From assembly GCA_948567375.1 (NCBI GenBank), contig OX419761.1, positions 28,682,243 to 28,746,242 on the forward strand: a stretch of DNA of 64,000 nt, read 5' to 3'. Shown here one piece after another: positions 22,722 to 33,704 of the stretch; positions within the stretch are counted from its first letter, which is position 1; each line of letters opens with the position of its first letter. A program made the position numbers and the translations under genes. This DNA is from Lunularia cruciata (taxonomy: Eukaryota > Streptophyta > Marchantiopsida > Lunulariales > Lunulariaceae). The notes below the pieces were generated by a model that was given only the letters and a program-made list of their open reading frames with translations, had not been told where the DNA came from and searched no databases.

Positions 22722-24350
22722 GTCCGCAGTCCTTGGTAGTTCTACCTCAAACATTAGAAGAACTCCACCATGGGATTAAACCTTGGTACTACACCACCAC
22801 TTGTAGTGGTACCTCCACTCATAGTAGCACTATCTCTAGCTAGTGCACCTCCACTAGCTCCACCAACGCTACTCAAGCTAGAACTCGCAGGTACAACAAA
22901 TCTACCCTTGGCAACCAAGCTTGAAGTGATGGAGACATAGTTTGGAGACCAATATTATCTCCATAACTCAATCTCCTCCAAGTGAGCTCTATTGAACCCA
23001 TGGTAGTCGTCCATTGATGGACCTTCCAAGTGTTGAAATAATCTTTTCCATGCCATGAAAGGCATGAAGAAAGTTGGGTTTTGCATCTACTGCAGATCAC
23101 ACCAACTATCAAACTCTTGGATGAAGCCATCCAACTCAATGGTAACTACTATACAAGAGTAACACGTAGGGCCTTTAGAGGCCCCATAAATCTTGTTCAT
23201 GTCCCACAAAAATGGTGCAAACATGCCAAGTACACTTGCAATTGAATTAGCTCCTATGTCAAACTCTAACTTAGAGTCAAGCTCCTTCCTCATTAGGACT
23301 TGAGATACAAGCTAATACTGAGCGCCACTCCAAGTAAACCCACTGTGTACCTCACACAAACATGGTGCAAAAATAGGAAGTAAAGAATGGAGGATGTCCA
23401 ACCACAAGAAATCTACACAAAAACCTTCCATCTCATAAAGCAACACACGATTGACTCTACCATCATTTGGCATTTGACATAATAGGATTTCCTATCTATG
23501 TCCTAAGCTACTAGGATCACCAAGAATGGGGTCAAATTGCCTCTCCTAGCCAAAACTATAAGTGTATAAATATTAGTGGGGCCAATGACTAGGACAACAA
23601 GTGAGGATGGACTACTTGGCTAGGGCGCTAGTCTAAGAATCAGAGATCTAGGGGTCAAATCCTATAACGCATAATCTAGTAGGATGGGTAGATTTTGCCA
23701 AACAATGACCAAGATCTGCTCCAAACAAACTAGCCTCATGCCAGCAAAGTAGCTTGCTGGCCCTTTTAGGCCTTCATAGTCCATAGTCCTATGCCTCAAA
23801 GCCTCTAAATGCCAAACAAGGCCTTTCTTCTTGCCACTTCAAACTCTGCAAAAATCCTCCAAATCTGGCCAACAAGCAAAACTCCTCCAAATCTGGCCAA
23901 AATCTGACATAAAATCTAGCAAAAATCTGATGTAAACCGTTAAGTTGGCTGACCGCCAAATCCTCTGCTAAATCTTCACTTGAGCCAAATTGAAAAATCA
24001 GGTTTCTCCAAATCACAAATTCACAAGGATAGGTTCCCAACTCCACTTTCATTTTTACTTTCTGAGCCCAACTCACAACAAATTGATCATGCTTTCACCT
24101 TTGCTCAAAATCAAGCTCAATTATAGCTACCGCTTGAAAATTGCTTCTCTTTGCTTGAAATTTGGCCAACGCTTCCACATACCATCTACCTCATTACCAA
24201 ATCTACATCAATCAACAAGCTTCTACACACCAAGAAAAACTTGAACTTCAATTGAGCTACCAACAATCCACCGAGCTTGGAGATACCACCAACACTCGTA
24301 GTTCTTGCAACCAATTTACCATTGACCTCACTTCTTTGATGTAGTCAATT
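22722..24350. other. Unassigned 1.6-kb region
   Basis: No recognised domain. The minus strand has two overlapping frames in one neighbourhood: 23087-23293 (68 residues, LEFDIGANSIASVLGMFAPF) and 22873-23139 (88 residues). Further up, 23789-24076 has an internal repeat around AAATCTGGCCAA. These could be gag-like remains of an unidentified element. A tRNA-like pol III pattern at 23615-23665 is discussed in the findings. Otherwise I see nothing firm. Confidence 0.3.
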
Positions 24351-24790
24351 TTTTTACACCACTCAAATCAACTCAACTCAGATAAGTACTTGATTTAACA
24401 CTCTATTAATTGCCAACAATTGGACACTGATAGTCAAGCCACACCCATTCTAGCTAAGAGAATCTAGGTGATGCTTGCCGGCCTCTGTCCACCATAGTCA
24501 GGAACTCAAAGGCTCAAGGTCAGAGAAGTGAGCTCTCTAGAGTTGCACTTCAAAATTATACGCCTAGACCCAAGCTAGATCTAAAACCCTAATGGTCCGA
24601 TTGACAACACACCCAACGGTGCAATGTGACAAGGAGCTCCACCATAAAGTTAGTACCCCAAACACAAAATTTGACCATCCAAAAGTAGTCTTTGAGTGAT
24701 TGCTAAAATACCTCTAAGTACATTTTGTCCTCTAGTACTCACTATGGCATAATGTCTAGATTTCAAGAATGATCACACCTTTATCCCATG
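24351..24790 (+). repeat. Repeat R2
   Basis: Second copy of repeat R: CTCAACTCAGATAAGTACTTG, CACTCTATTAATTGCC, GCCGGCCTCT near 24478 and AGTGAGCTCTCTAGAG, all in the order seen in R1 and R3. The first 130 bp present in R1 and R3 are missing and the end is diverged. Many CpG positions are changed to TpG or CpA, suggesting it is older than R3. Confidence 0.6.
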
Positions 24791-24989
24791 CACGGAAGTC
24801 AATTTGAGTTCTCCTCTTTGGGAAGATATTACTATTCACCCATTAATGCTCCCTCTATGTTTTTGCAAAGAAACTAAGCTGCAACCCACAAACAACTTTT
24901 TTTTTGTTTTTTTTTGGTGACAAACAACACTTTTTCTTGGTTTGCACATGTTATTATTCCCAATATATCCACATGTATGCAAAGTTTGC

Positions 24990-25640
24990 TTATACATTAT
25001 TGGCCTTAATGCACTCTATAGTTTACTTCATTTGTACAGACCAATGTATAGAGGTGTTTGAATGTTTGGAACACGAATTGGCATTGCTCCAATCTTGGCT
25101 GCACCAAACTAGGCTTTACTTTTCATGTCTTCATGGACAACTCAAAATTTATTATGGGTGTGGTCTTGGCACAATATGATGAAGAACTCTAGGAACATCT
25201 AGTTTACTATGCAGGCCGGTAACTCAACTTGGTCAAATATAATTACTCTACCATGGGGCAAAAATATCTTGGAATGATCTTTGTAGGACAAGAGTTCTAT
25301 CACTAGCTTATGGAGAATAGTTTTGTGTTCCAAATAGACCATGAGGCCCTTAAATATCTCATCAATAAACCATGTCATGCAAGTAGACTAGCCTGCTAGA
25401 ATTCTCTTTTATGGCAAAATACCATCTTGGAAAATCTCATGATAATGCAAATTTCCTCTCCCATATTCCAAGCCCTCTTGCACAGTGCTCCCTTAGCACC
25501 AATCCTATAGATTCCCAATTATTCTACATGCAGCACAATGTAACTACCCAATCATCTTGGATGACCCAAATTTTTCACTACCTCTCTACAAGCAATTTGC
25601 TTTTTGATTTGCCAGAAACTGCATAAATCATTCCACATGT
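24990..25640 (+). pseudogene. Gypsy RNase H remnant, probably of F1
   Basis: The plus strand encodes a broken RNase H: VFMDNSKFIMGVVLAQ near 25125, YSTMGQKYLGMIF near 25245 and FQIDHEALKYLINKP near 25340. It then continues to an intact-looking tail (25411-25626) with HLGKSHDNANFLS. RNase H removes the RNA template during cDNA synthesis. Orientation and position before the 3' LTR fit F1, but RT and integrase are absent. Confidence 0.7.
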
Positions 25641-25827
25641 CAACACTTCCTTTCACTATATTGCATGTAAAATTGTATCAAATGGGCCTAGATAGTGTCC
25701 TTTGGAGATAGAAACCTCTTTTGGCTTTATTACTATCAAAGGATGCTATCTACGCCATTTGGTATGATTGTAGTATGAACCTAAATTGTACTAAATGGAA
25801 ATGCCTATTTGGTATATTGTAGGTTCT
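25641..25827 (+). other. RNase H-integrase linker remnant
   Basis: Short non-coding remainder between the RNase H tail and the LTR start. No integrase motif seen, so F1 lost its integrase. Confidence 0.3.
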
Positions 25828-25987
25828 TGTGGTACCCACATTTTTTGGTTTTATCAAATTGTGAAGAAGAAGTGTACAATTGAAGTCAGATTGAACCCAA
25901 ATAAATGGCAATGAAAGAAGGAGAATTGTGTCTTCAAGTTGAACCCCAAGTAGCTTACTTCATATCAAGCAAAGAAGTACTTCAATC
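25828..25987 (+). mobile_element. Element F1 3' LTR fragment, first piece
   Basis: TGTGGTACCCACATTTTT start, closely matching the beginning of the F1 5' LTR at 5234. Interrupted at 25987 by LTR J2 and resuming at 26679 with ACTTGTCAGGTGAGAAACC, which corresponds to about 5389-5410 in the 5' LTR. Only about 318 bp of the 3' LTR survive before another G start. Confidence 0.8.
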
Positions 25988-26678
25988 TATAACACCTATT
26001 TGTGCATGTGTGTGGTATTGTGATATTTAGCTTGGTATTACAAGTACTTGAGAGATATTGTTTATATAGAGATAAAGGATGGTTCTACATTAGTCATGAT
26101 TAGCTAAAGTTAATCATAGCTAAGATAGAGGGGACCTTAATGTAGAGGAAGTGCAAAAGATGAGCACCACTATTTTGGATTCTAGTGTGTTGACTTGGTA
26201 TTATTCCTAGGTGTTGGCTTTGAGGAAACAGTTGAGAACTCTTGGGCCCCCAAGCCTTTTTGTTTTGGATTCTTCTATTGTCCAAGGATAGCCCACGTGA
26301 AGGAATCCTTGATTGAGTAGTTGGGTCAAGATAAAATCACATACTTAGTGGAATATGCTCATGTGGATGGATATTATTTTATGCTTTTTGACTTTACTTG
26401 AATTTTAGTCTAGTAACTTGAGTTACTCCAGTAATTAGTAACTTTGGTGCGTAACTATTTTACAAGTATATAAACAAGGGGTGAGGAAGTACTCATCATC
26501 CTTTCAATTCCAACTATCTCTCTCTCATTGAGTTCTCTCATGAGCAATGTCTTGAGTCTTGGAGTGGTAGCCTTAGAGGAGTATGATGGAGTTGGGGTTC
26601 CTTGCCTTCTTATTCCATGGTGTGCTTCCATAATAGCCATCAAAGGTTCATCCAGAGTGAGAGACAAGCTGGCTCACA
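25988..26678 (+). mobile_element. J-type solo LTR J2 (691 bp)
   Basis: Starts TATAACACC (the terminal TG is mutated) and ends GGCTCACA, homologous along its length to J1. TATATAAA at 26467-26474. The host LTR is continuous on both sides, which proves a solo LTR. AATC occurs on both flanks (25984-25987 and 26679-26682). Confidence 0.8.
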
Positions 26679-26836
26679 AATCAGACTTGTCAGGTGAGAA
26701 ACCCAAAGTAAGGAAACTTTGCCTTGAGGTGATCAATCAGATGCAAAGACAAAGTAACAACTTCCCTTCAAGTTTGCTAGCCAAGAACATAAAAGCAAGA
26801 AAATGACAAAGTTGTGAGTGGGATAAAATTGATAGT
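26679..26836 (+). mobile_element. Element F1 3' LTR fragment, second piece
   Basis: Continues the LTR sequence after J2 (AAACCCAAAGTAAGGAAAC, GTTTGCTAGCCAAGAAC) and stops at 26836 where a second G-family LTR start occurs. Confidence 0.75.
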
Positions 26837-27165
26837 TGTGGTACCCACATATTTTGTTTTGTTCTATTTTGTATAAGTTTTGAAGAAGAAGTGTATTGAG
26901 GAAGCCGAATTACAAAGTAAAGAAGGGACTCATGTGTCTTTGGAGTAAACCCAAAGAAGTCGACCTAGGGTCGGGAACCTGAAGTACTTGGATGAGGTCA
27001 CAAAGAGACAAATTTAAAGAAGGGTGACTTTGGACCAAGAAGCAAAGGCAAATATGAAGACGGTATAACAACCTCTCTACGTGTCAGGTCAGGCACAAAA
27101 GTACACTTCAAGAAATGGGAGAAGCAAGGGAAGAATACCTTGATAGTGACAAGAAACCAACACGC
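26837..27165 (+). mobile_element. Second G-family LTR start (truncated)
   Basis: TGTGGTACCCACATATTTTG begins a new G LTR about 1 kb after the F1 3' LTR start, so it was inserted into that LTR. It runs for only 329 bp and is cut by the LTR of element D at 27166. Its remainder is not found to the right of D. Confidence 0.7.
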
Positions 27166-30100
27166 TATTGAGGGAATTGTTTGGTCTCAAGAGTGTGCCA
27201 AGCACATGGCTGCTTGTGCTCAATTTGTTCTTATTGTCAATGCCTTGAAGTTTCTTGTAGTCTGACACTCTTGATCTATTCTTGGATTGTTGGAAATCTC
27301 TTCTTTGCTAGAGCATGTTGTTTTCAATTGCTCATGAGGTTGGCTCTCACTAAAGGTTCTGTGTTTGTCCTTGATCCTAACAAGATTGGTTGTTTTCTAT
27401 GGGGTTTGGGTTTATGGGTGTCTATCCTTGCCTGTGTTACATATTAGTTTTCCAGTTAAGTTCAGCCTATGGTTCTAGATTTGGTGGCTCATAGAACCGG
27501 TCAGGTGGTCTCTTAACAAAATAACAAGTGATCTATTCTGACTCAAACCTGGACACCCTGATCATTAAACTGTGCCATTCACATAGACGGGATGAAGAGC
27601 TCCTAGAATGGAGTTTTCTCTTAAAGCTAGCCACAGATCAAAATTCACATTGGTTTTGGGGACCCATCATTCGTAGGCATACCACACTATGGAGTTCACA
27701 GGTTTTGGACAAGCCAAACGGTTCTAGTCTATATAGTGTCTACACTAAGCTCTTCAACAAATCATCAAATCAGCTGGAGCACTTCACATACACTCTGTCC
27801 GACATCAGCCAAGGCAACTCACCCTCCAAACCACTTCATTCTCCTCTGCCCTATTTTGTAGATCAGATTCACTCCATTCAGACAGGTTAGCCAACTTTGA
27901 ATATTTTTTCCCTCTGCTTCAGATGAATTGAGCCACTTTGAAATTCTCCTCCTCTTCTTCCCTAACTAGCTCTTGTCACTACCTGTTTGGCCACTCTTCA
28001 CATTCAAGAAAATTCCTTCTTTGCTATATATCTCTCTTTCTTCCTTGTCTAGCTCTTGTTACGGCCTGTGCAACCACTCTTCATAATATTTTCTCAAAAA
28101 ATCCTTCTTCACTTTCCTATCCTCACCTTAATGAGATTCTCATTTTTGGCAACTCATGCAGCAAACCCTATTAACCTATGAAAATCCTTCTCCAATTCTG
28201 TCCTTCTCTTCTCTCAACATTCTTCCTAAAAATCTTTCTTCACCTCCTGTCCTCACCTTTATGAGATTCTTCCCTTGGCAACTCTTGCAGCAAACCCTAC
28301 TGACCTACAATAATCCTTCTCCAGTTTTGTCCTTCTCCTCTCTCACAACATTTTCCCAGAAATCTTCCTTCACTCTCTTGTCCGCACCTTTGTGAGATTC
28401 TCCCCTTGGCAACTCTAGCAGCAAACCCTACTGACCTGTGAAAATCGATCTCCAGCCTGCTCCTGTCCAGACTTCTCCTTCATGAAAACCTCTCTTTCCT
28501 TGATCCTTCCTTAGCAAACCCCTAGTCCTGCAAAACTTTCCCCTCTCAAGGCATACTTGCAAAAATTCCTCTCTCAATGCAGCACACTCTCAAGGCATAC
28601 CTGCAAAAATTCCTCTCTGGCCTGCTCCTGTCTAGACTTCTCCTTCATGAAAAACCTCTCCTCTCTTGCTCCTTTCTGAGCAAACCCTTTAGTCTTGCAA
28701 AAATTTCCCCTCTCAAGGCACACCTGCAAAACTTCCTCTCTAGCCTACTCCTGTCCAGATTTCTCCTTCATAAAAAAACTCTCCTCTCTCGCACTCTCAA
28801 GGCAACACTTCTTGCAAAAATCTCTCTTTGGACTGTCCAAGTTCTCCTTCATGAAAACCTCTTCTCTCCTGCACTCTCAAGGCAACACTTTTTACAAGAA
28901 TCTTCTCCTCTCTTGAAAACACATTCTCTCCTTCCAACACTTTAGTAAACCTTAGTTCTGCAAAAATTCCTCTCTCAAGGCAGCACACTCTCAAGGCATA
29001 CCTGTAAAAATACCTCTCTAGCCAGCTTTCAACCTATCAATCAAGCCTTTACATTCAAAATTGCACTCTCTTTGTCCAGCCTTTCATTGTCCATCAAGCC
29101 CTTAAATTTAATATTTGCCTCTCTGTCTAGCCTTCAACCTCCTCTCAAGCCCTTACATTCAAAAAATTTATTCTGTCTTGTCAACACATTCTCAAGCAAC
29201 ATTCTCATTCAAAAAATCTCATCTTTGTCCAGCCCTTCCTTTGTGAGAATTCTCTCCAATCAACACATTTTCAGCAACCCCTACATTTAAAAAAATTCAC
29301 TTCCTTGTCCAGCCTTTCTCCTTTGTGAGAATATCTTCCTGTCTCAACACTCTCTCAAGCAAAACCCTTGAAATGATCTCTCTGTCCAAGTTCCAACTCC
29401 TGCACATCCACACTCTTCCTTTGAGAAAACCCCTTATCTCCGGCTTTCTCTTGCAAGCCCTTACATTCTTGCAAAAATATGTCTCTCTCTCTCTTGTTAT
29501 CCTCACAAAACCCTCTACACATTCTTGCGGGAATTGTCTTCCTGTCCACACACTCTCAAGCAAGCCTACATTTGAAAATCATTTCTTTGTCCAAGCCTTC
29601 AACTCTTGCACAGCCACACTCCTTCTTTGAAGAACCCCTTTTCTTTGCCCTTACCTCTCAAGCCCTTACATTCCTGCAAAAATTTGTTTCTCTGTCCTAA
29701 TTCTAGCTCATTCATATCCTTACTCTTCCTTCAAGAGAAACCCTTATCTCTGGCCTTCTCTCTCAAGCCCTACCATTCCTGCAAAACTTAGTCTTTCTCT
29801 CTTGCTGTCTTCACAAAACCCTCTTCATATTCCTACGGGAATTTTCTCCCTGTCCACACACTCTCAAGCAAGCCTACATTCAAAAATCTCTTCTCTGTCC
29901 AAGCCTTCAACTCTTGCAAAAACAGCCACACTCCTTTGAAGAGCCACTTTTCTTTGCCCTTACCTCTCAAGCCCTTACATTCCTGCAAAAAATTGTCTCT
30001 TTGTCCTAGTTTCAGCTCCTGCACATCCACACTGCTTCTTCAAAGAACCCTCTATCTCTGGCCTTCTCTCTCAAGCCTTTACACTCCTGTGGGAATTTTC

Positions 30101-30925
30101 TTCCTGTCCACACACTCTCAAGCAAGCTTACATTCAAAAATCTCTTCTTTGTCCAAGCCTTTGACTCCTGCACAACCACATTCCTTTGAAGAACCCATTT
30201 TCTCTGCCCTTACGTCTCAAGCCCTTACATTCCTACAAAATTATCTCTCTGTCCCAGCTCCAGCTCCTGCACATCCACACTCCTTCTTTAAAGAACCCTT
30301 TATCTTTGGCCTTCTCTCTCAAGTCTTTACATTCTTGCAAAAAATTTTCTCTCGCCCTCTCCTGTCCAGACTTCTCCTTCATGAAAATAAACCCTCTCTC
30401 TTGATCCTTCCTGAGCAAAAAAACTCATCTTGTCCTCAACCAGAGATCTCTTTTGTCCACTTGAAGCATTTTCTAAACCCCTACTAGCATGTTATTGGCC
30501 AAAGCTTCTTCAAAGCATTCTCTCAAACCCTTATAAGACTGTCAAGTACAAAAAACTCCCAAAGCATTCCTCAAACCCCCTTGATCACTCAAAGCTTTCC
30601 CCATTTTTCTTGATCTGCCACTAAAATGCAAAATACTCCTAAGACCCCATTAACATAAATTTAATCCCTGAGTCTGTGTAACTCAAAAGAACTCTCATTT
30701 CCATGCAAACTAATAGATACTCCTGAGTTCATGCATCATTTCCAAACCTTCAAGCTTATGAAATATAAAAGAACTTCTGAGCTTACCTAACTCTCAAAAC
30801 TTCCCCAAGCTTATGGCAACACAAACTATTTCCGGGCTTTACAATAATATAGTAAATATCTCCTATGACAAGGTAGCCTAAAACAACTCCCAAGACATAT
30901 TGACATAAAATCTGAGTTCATTACA
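27166..30925 (-). mobile_element. Element D 3' LTR (L-type, about 3.8 kb)
   Basis: Minus-sense LTR. Its U5 end (27166-27510) is homologous to 56247-56555, which borders the D primer site, so the two are the LTR ends of D. Its U3 start at about 30925 aligns to L1 from 17604, so about 75 bp of the LTR start and the end of integrase were lost together. The body is C/T-rich on the plus strand and consists of diverged tandem units. Frames in it are repeat-derived and not called as genes. Confidence 0.7.
28140..30420 (-). repeat. Tandem repeat arrays in the D LTR
   Basis: Units of about 132 bp at 28158, 28289 and 28421 (GCAGCAAACCCTA, then CCTCACCTTTATGAGATTC), homologous to the L1 array. Then longer, less regular units of roughly 300 bp between 29320 and 30420 (CAAGCCCTTACATTC...CTGTCCACACACTCTCAAGCA). 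Unit length differs along the LTR, suggesting repeated rounds of local amplification. Confidence 0.7.
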
Positions 30926-31306
30926 AGGCCGGTGTGTCTTATCAAAATACACTTTGCTCTTCAACCATGCTTCCTTCACCTTATCTCTTGCCACCTATAT
31001 TTTCTGTAGTGTAAGATCAAAATGTTCAATCCTATGCAAGATCAACTCCTTTGTCTGCATGTTATCCTCCCATTGAATAGTCCTCCAGCTTGCAATGTCC
31101 TCTTCTATGGGCATAATTGGCAAATGCCCTGACACCAACTTAGCGGGTGGCATTCCAGTCACTGAGCTGCAAGTCAACCTATCTGCCATAAGCACCAAGG
31201 GCAGCAAATCAGACCATTTGTATGTCTCTCCTTGGCAAGCCTTCACCAAAGCATTCACTATTGGCAGATGACCTTGTTCACTCTTACCGTTGGCTTTCGG
31301 ATTGTA
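30762..31306 (-). repeat. Inverted duplication, left arm
   Basis: Reverse complement of 31331-31876 with few differences, separated by a 24-bp spacer (31307-31330). This arm is in the natural D order: end of integrase, junction, LTR start. The centre is at about 31318. Confidence 0.95.
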
Positions 31307-31330
31307 GGCAGTTCTCACGTTCAGTTTGAC
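30926..31330 (-). pseudogene. Element D integrase C-terminal part
   Basis: Frame 30995-31405 encodes VKLNVRTAYNPKANGKSEQG, then LLPLVLMADRLTCSSVTG, PAKLVSGHLPIMPIEE and SWRTIQW. This is the end of the gypsy integrase core and the C-terminal region; TAYNPKANGKSEQG holds the third catalytic Glu region. It reads on to KVYFDKTHRPCNEL and then runs into the LTR, so the C-terminus is truncated. The residues around YNP.ANGK.E.GH and S.TG..PA.L..G resemble fungal gypsy integrases. Confidence 0.8.
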
Positions 31331-31876
31331 TACAATCCGAAAGCCAACGGTAAGAGTGAACAAGGTCATCTGCCAATAGTGAATGCTTTGGTGAAGGCTT
31401 GCCAAGGAAAGACATACAAATGGCCTGATTTGCTGCCCTTGGTGCTTATGGCAGATAGGTTGACTTGCAGCTCAGTGACTGGAATGCCACCCGCTAAGTT
31501 GGTGTCAGGGCATTTGCCAATTATGCCCATAGAAGAGGACATTGCAAGTTGGAGGACTATTCAATGGGAGGATAACATGTAGACAAAGGAGTTGATCTTG
31601 CATAGGATTGAACATTTTGATCTTACACTACAGAAAATATAGGTGGCAAGAGATAAGGTGAAGGAAGCATGGTTGAAGAGCAAAGTGTATTTTGATAAGA
31701 CATACCGGCCTTGTAATGAACTCAGATTTTATGTCAATATGTCTTGGGAGTTGTTTTAGGCTACCTTGTCATAGGAGATATTTACTATATTATTGTAAAG
31801 CCCGGAAATAGTTTGTGTTGCCATAAGCTTGGGGAAGTTTTGAGAGTTAGGTAAGCTCAGAAGTTATTTTATATTG
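31331..31876 (+). repeat. Inverted duplication, right arm (integrase copy on plus strand)
   Basis: Plus-strand copy of the integrase end and LTR start: the frame 31232-31582 repeats YNPKANGKSEQG, VLMADRLTCSSVTG and PIEEDIASWRTIQW almost unchanged. It separates the D integrase core (31885 and up) from its natural continuation (31330 and down). It could form a long hairpin in RNA or DNA. It could be real or an assembly fold-back. Confidence 0.9.
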
Positions 31877-31884
31877 TTACGAAC

Positions 31885-32330
31885 CCTAAACCCTTGCATC
31901 CAACTCTCTTCAATCTACCCTCATCCGGTAGAAACATCCATGCCTGGTAATGATATCTTCTAAAAAAACCAACATACTTGTTGGGTATGTGTAGATCTCA
32001 GAGCTTTGCCTTCCACATTGTTTGACAGGTCCTCCGTGGCTAGTACTAGGTACTTTGCTCCTTGAACTCCTGAAGGCATATGCACTATGTCTAGAGCCCA
32101 CTGAAAATGAAGGTTCAGCGGGTAAGTAGGCTTCAACTCATCTCTATGCCACACCTTGGAATAGATCAGACAAGTCTCACAAGTATCCATGCATTGTCAT
32201 ACATCTGTATAAATCCCAGGCCACCAATACAACCCTTGGATGCGCTCGTACGTACCCTAAACTCCACAATGACCTGCAGGCTCTGCATTATGCAATTCTT
32301 GTAGTATTGTCTACTTCGTCTCTCCATCAC
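31885..32330 (-). pseudogene. Element D integrase, zinc-binding and core part
   Basis: Minus-strand order: CMDTCETC zinc-binding cysteines near 32180-32160, a PTYPLNLHFQWALDIVHMP block (first catalytic Asp in LDIVHMP) near 32100, KYLVLATEDLSNNVEGKAL, and EDIITRHG followed by an RVD stop RELDA stretch near 31900, where the second catalytic Asp lies. Then the frame breaks at the inverted copy. Frameshifts and stops are present. Confidence 0.8.
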
Positions 32331-32939
32331 TTCGTCTCTCCATCTTCCACCACTCTCAATGGGATTCCAACACGGTTCTTGGGCCTTCGCCAAAGATACC
32401 CGTCTTTTAACATGAATTTGCCAGATTTTCTCCTCACCTTCTCAAATTCTGCTCTGGTCCATTTTGAATTCTTATCTAAAGAATTGAGATACTTCCCAAC
32501 AACAAGAAGATCATTGGTGTACAGTTCTTCTCTAAAGGGTAGATTCAGATCTAGCTCATGCACATCTACTCTACAATCATTTTTGGCTCCATCATAGCAC
32601 GCTCTAGACAACATATCAGCCACCGGATTGTCCTTCCCAGCTATATATCATAGTTCTTGATTAAACATTCAAATGAAAGCAATCCAATGCAACATTGCAA
32701 TATCTGGGGTGTGATAGTTGGCAACCATCCCTAGCAACAGATCTAAAGCAATCTGTCTCAAGGATGGCATAGGCACCAATCAAGCAATTTCTATCCTGTT
32801 TTAATGCAACCTTGGCACCCCGCAACTCCCGCTCGATCTGAGGATACCTTTGCTGCCGTGCTGTGAATATTCTTGCTCCAAACCTTGCTGCATATTTGCT
32901 GCCATTTTCATCTTCCTAGCCCATGGCCCATCTAGTAGC
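32327..32939 (-). pseudogene. Element D RNase H (main part) and start of integrase
   Basis: Continues directly from 45787 once element A and one GTAGC are removed: VDSSPYAT from the far side joins RWAMG here. Then come ARIFTARQQRYPQIERELRG, a NYHTPDIAMLHWIAFI-like block and AGKDNPVADMLSRA at about 32600 (end of RNase H). The frame 32327-32623 leads into the integrase N-terminus. Several frameshifts occur. Confidence 0.8.
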
Positions 32940-33691
32940 TGTAATACCAAGAGCTAGCCATATGATCTAGATGTGAAATTTGGTTTGGTAACATCTAGAA
33001 TGATTTTATACATGATAGTCAAAATAGATAAGATAGAAGTATCACCTAAAGAGTACTTCTACTAATAGGGCAGAAACCGAAATAGACTTGAGAACCTTAG
33101 AACCAATAGCTAGACATATGATTTAAAGGTGAGAATTGGTTTGGTAATATCTGGAAGGATGTTACACATGATGGACTAAACAGATCAGAAAGAGGTATCA
33201 CCAAAAGGGGATTCTACTAATAGAGTAGGGACCAAAATATACCTGATATCTTTGAAGGCAATTTCGGAGGCCTAAATGGATGAATTAGGCCTCAAAAATG
33301 TGCAGATTCCCACCCCCCAATAGAAGAAAGGCTGGCCTTCCCTCCCCCTTGCTTTGTCTCATTGAGAGCTTTCCAATGGTACCTTACTCATGTGATTTTG
33401 AGATTCCTACAGGAAGATTCCCTAAAAGATTCCCTAAAAGATTCTCTCTAGTCAAAGCTTGTTTGACCAACTAGATAGGACCTAGACCAGACATGTCACC
33501 CATCCAAGTAAGTAATCCAAGGGTGGAGCTTGCTGATAGGTCACCTATCTGTGTTCCTAATCCTATGGTGGAGCTTCCTTGGCAGAGATCCTCTTTGTCT
33601 ATATAATAAAGAGAAGGTGCTACCTTGGGGCATCGATTGTTTGAGTGTGCAATTTGTGTTTTCTCTCTTCTCTTGTCCTCGGAGTATAACA
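32940..33691 (+). mobile_element. Element A 5' LTR (752 bp)
   Basis: Starts TGTAATACCAAGAG and ends GGAGTATAACA. The matching 3' LTR is 45052-45786. Target duplication GTAGC at 32935-32939 and 45787-45791. TATATAATAAA at 33600-33610. A 13-bp local duplication (CCCTAAAAGATTC) near 33420 explains much of the length difference from the 3' LTR. Confidence 0.95.
33600..33610 (+). promoter_or_regulatory. TATA box of element A 5' LTR
   Basis: TATATAATAAA, repeated at 45696 and at 47026 in the 5' LTR of C. In the 3' LTR of C the motif has become TATCTAA. Confidence 0.6.
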
Positions 33692-33692
33692 A

Positions 33693-33704
33693 TGGTATCA
33701 GAGA
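33693..33704 (+). promoter_or_regulatory. Primer-binding site of element A
   Basis: TGGTATCAGAGA one base after the LTR. The intact form TGGTATCAGAGC, complementary to initiator tRNA-Met, is present in C (47118-47129) and B. Confidence 0.85.

Noticed and set aside
23615..23690. Functional tRNA gene
   Set aside because: A- and B-box-like strings exist, but the T stem and acceptor stem do not pair.
28000..30700. Many overlapping Ser/Leu/Pro-rich frames on the plus strand
   Set aside because: They come from C/T-rich tandem units of the D LTR, differ between units and lack any domain, so they are not called as genes.
30762..31876. Inverted repeat as terminal repeats of a DNA transposon
   Set aside because: The arms contain integrase and LTR pieces of element D, the spacer is 24 bp, and no flanking duplication is seen.
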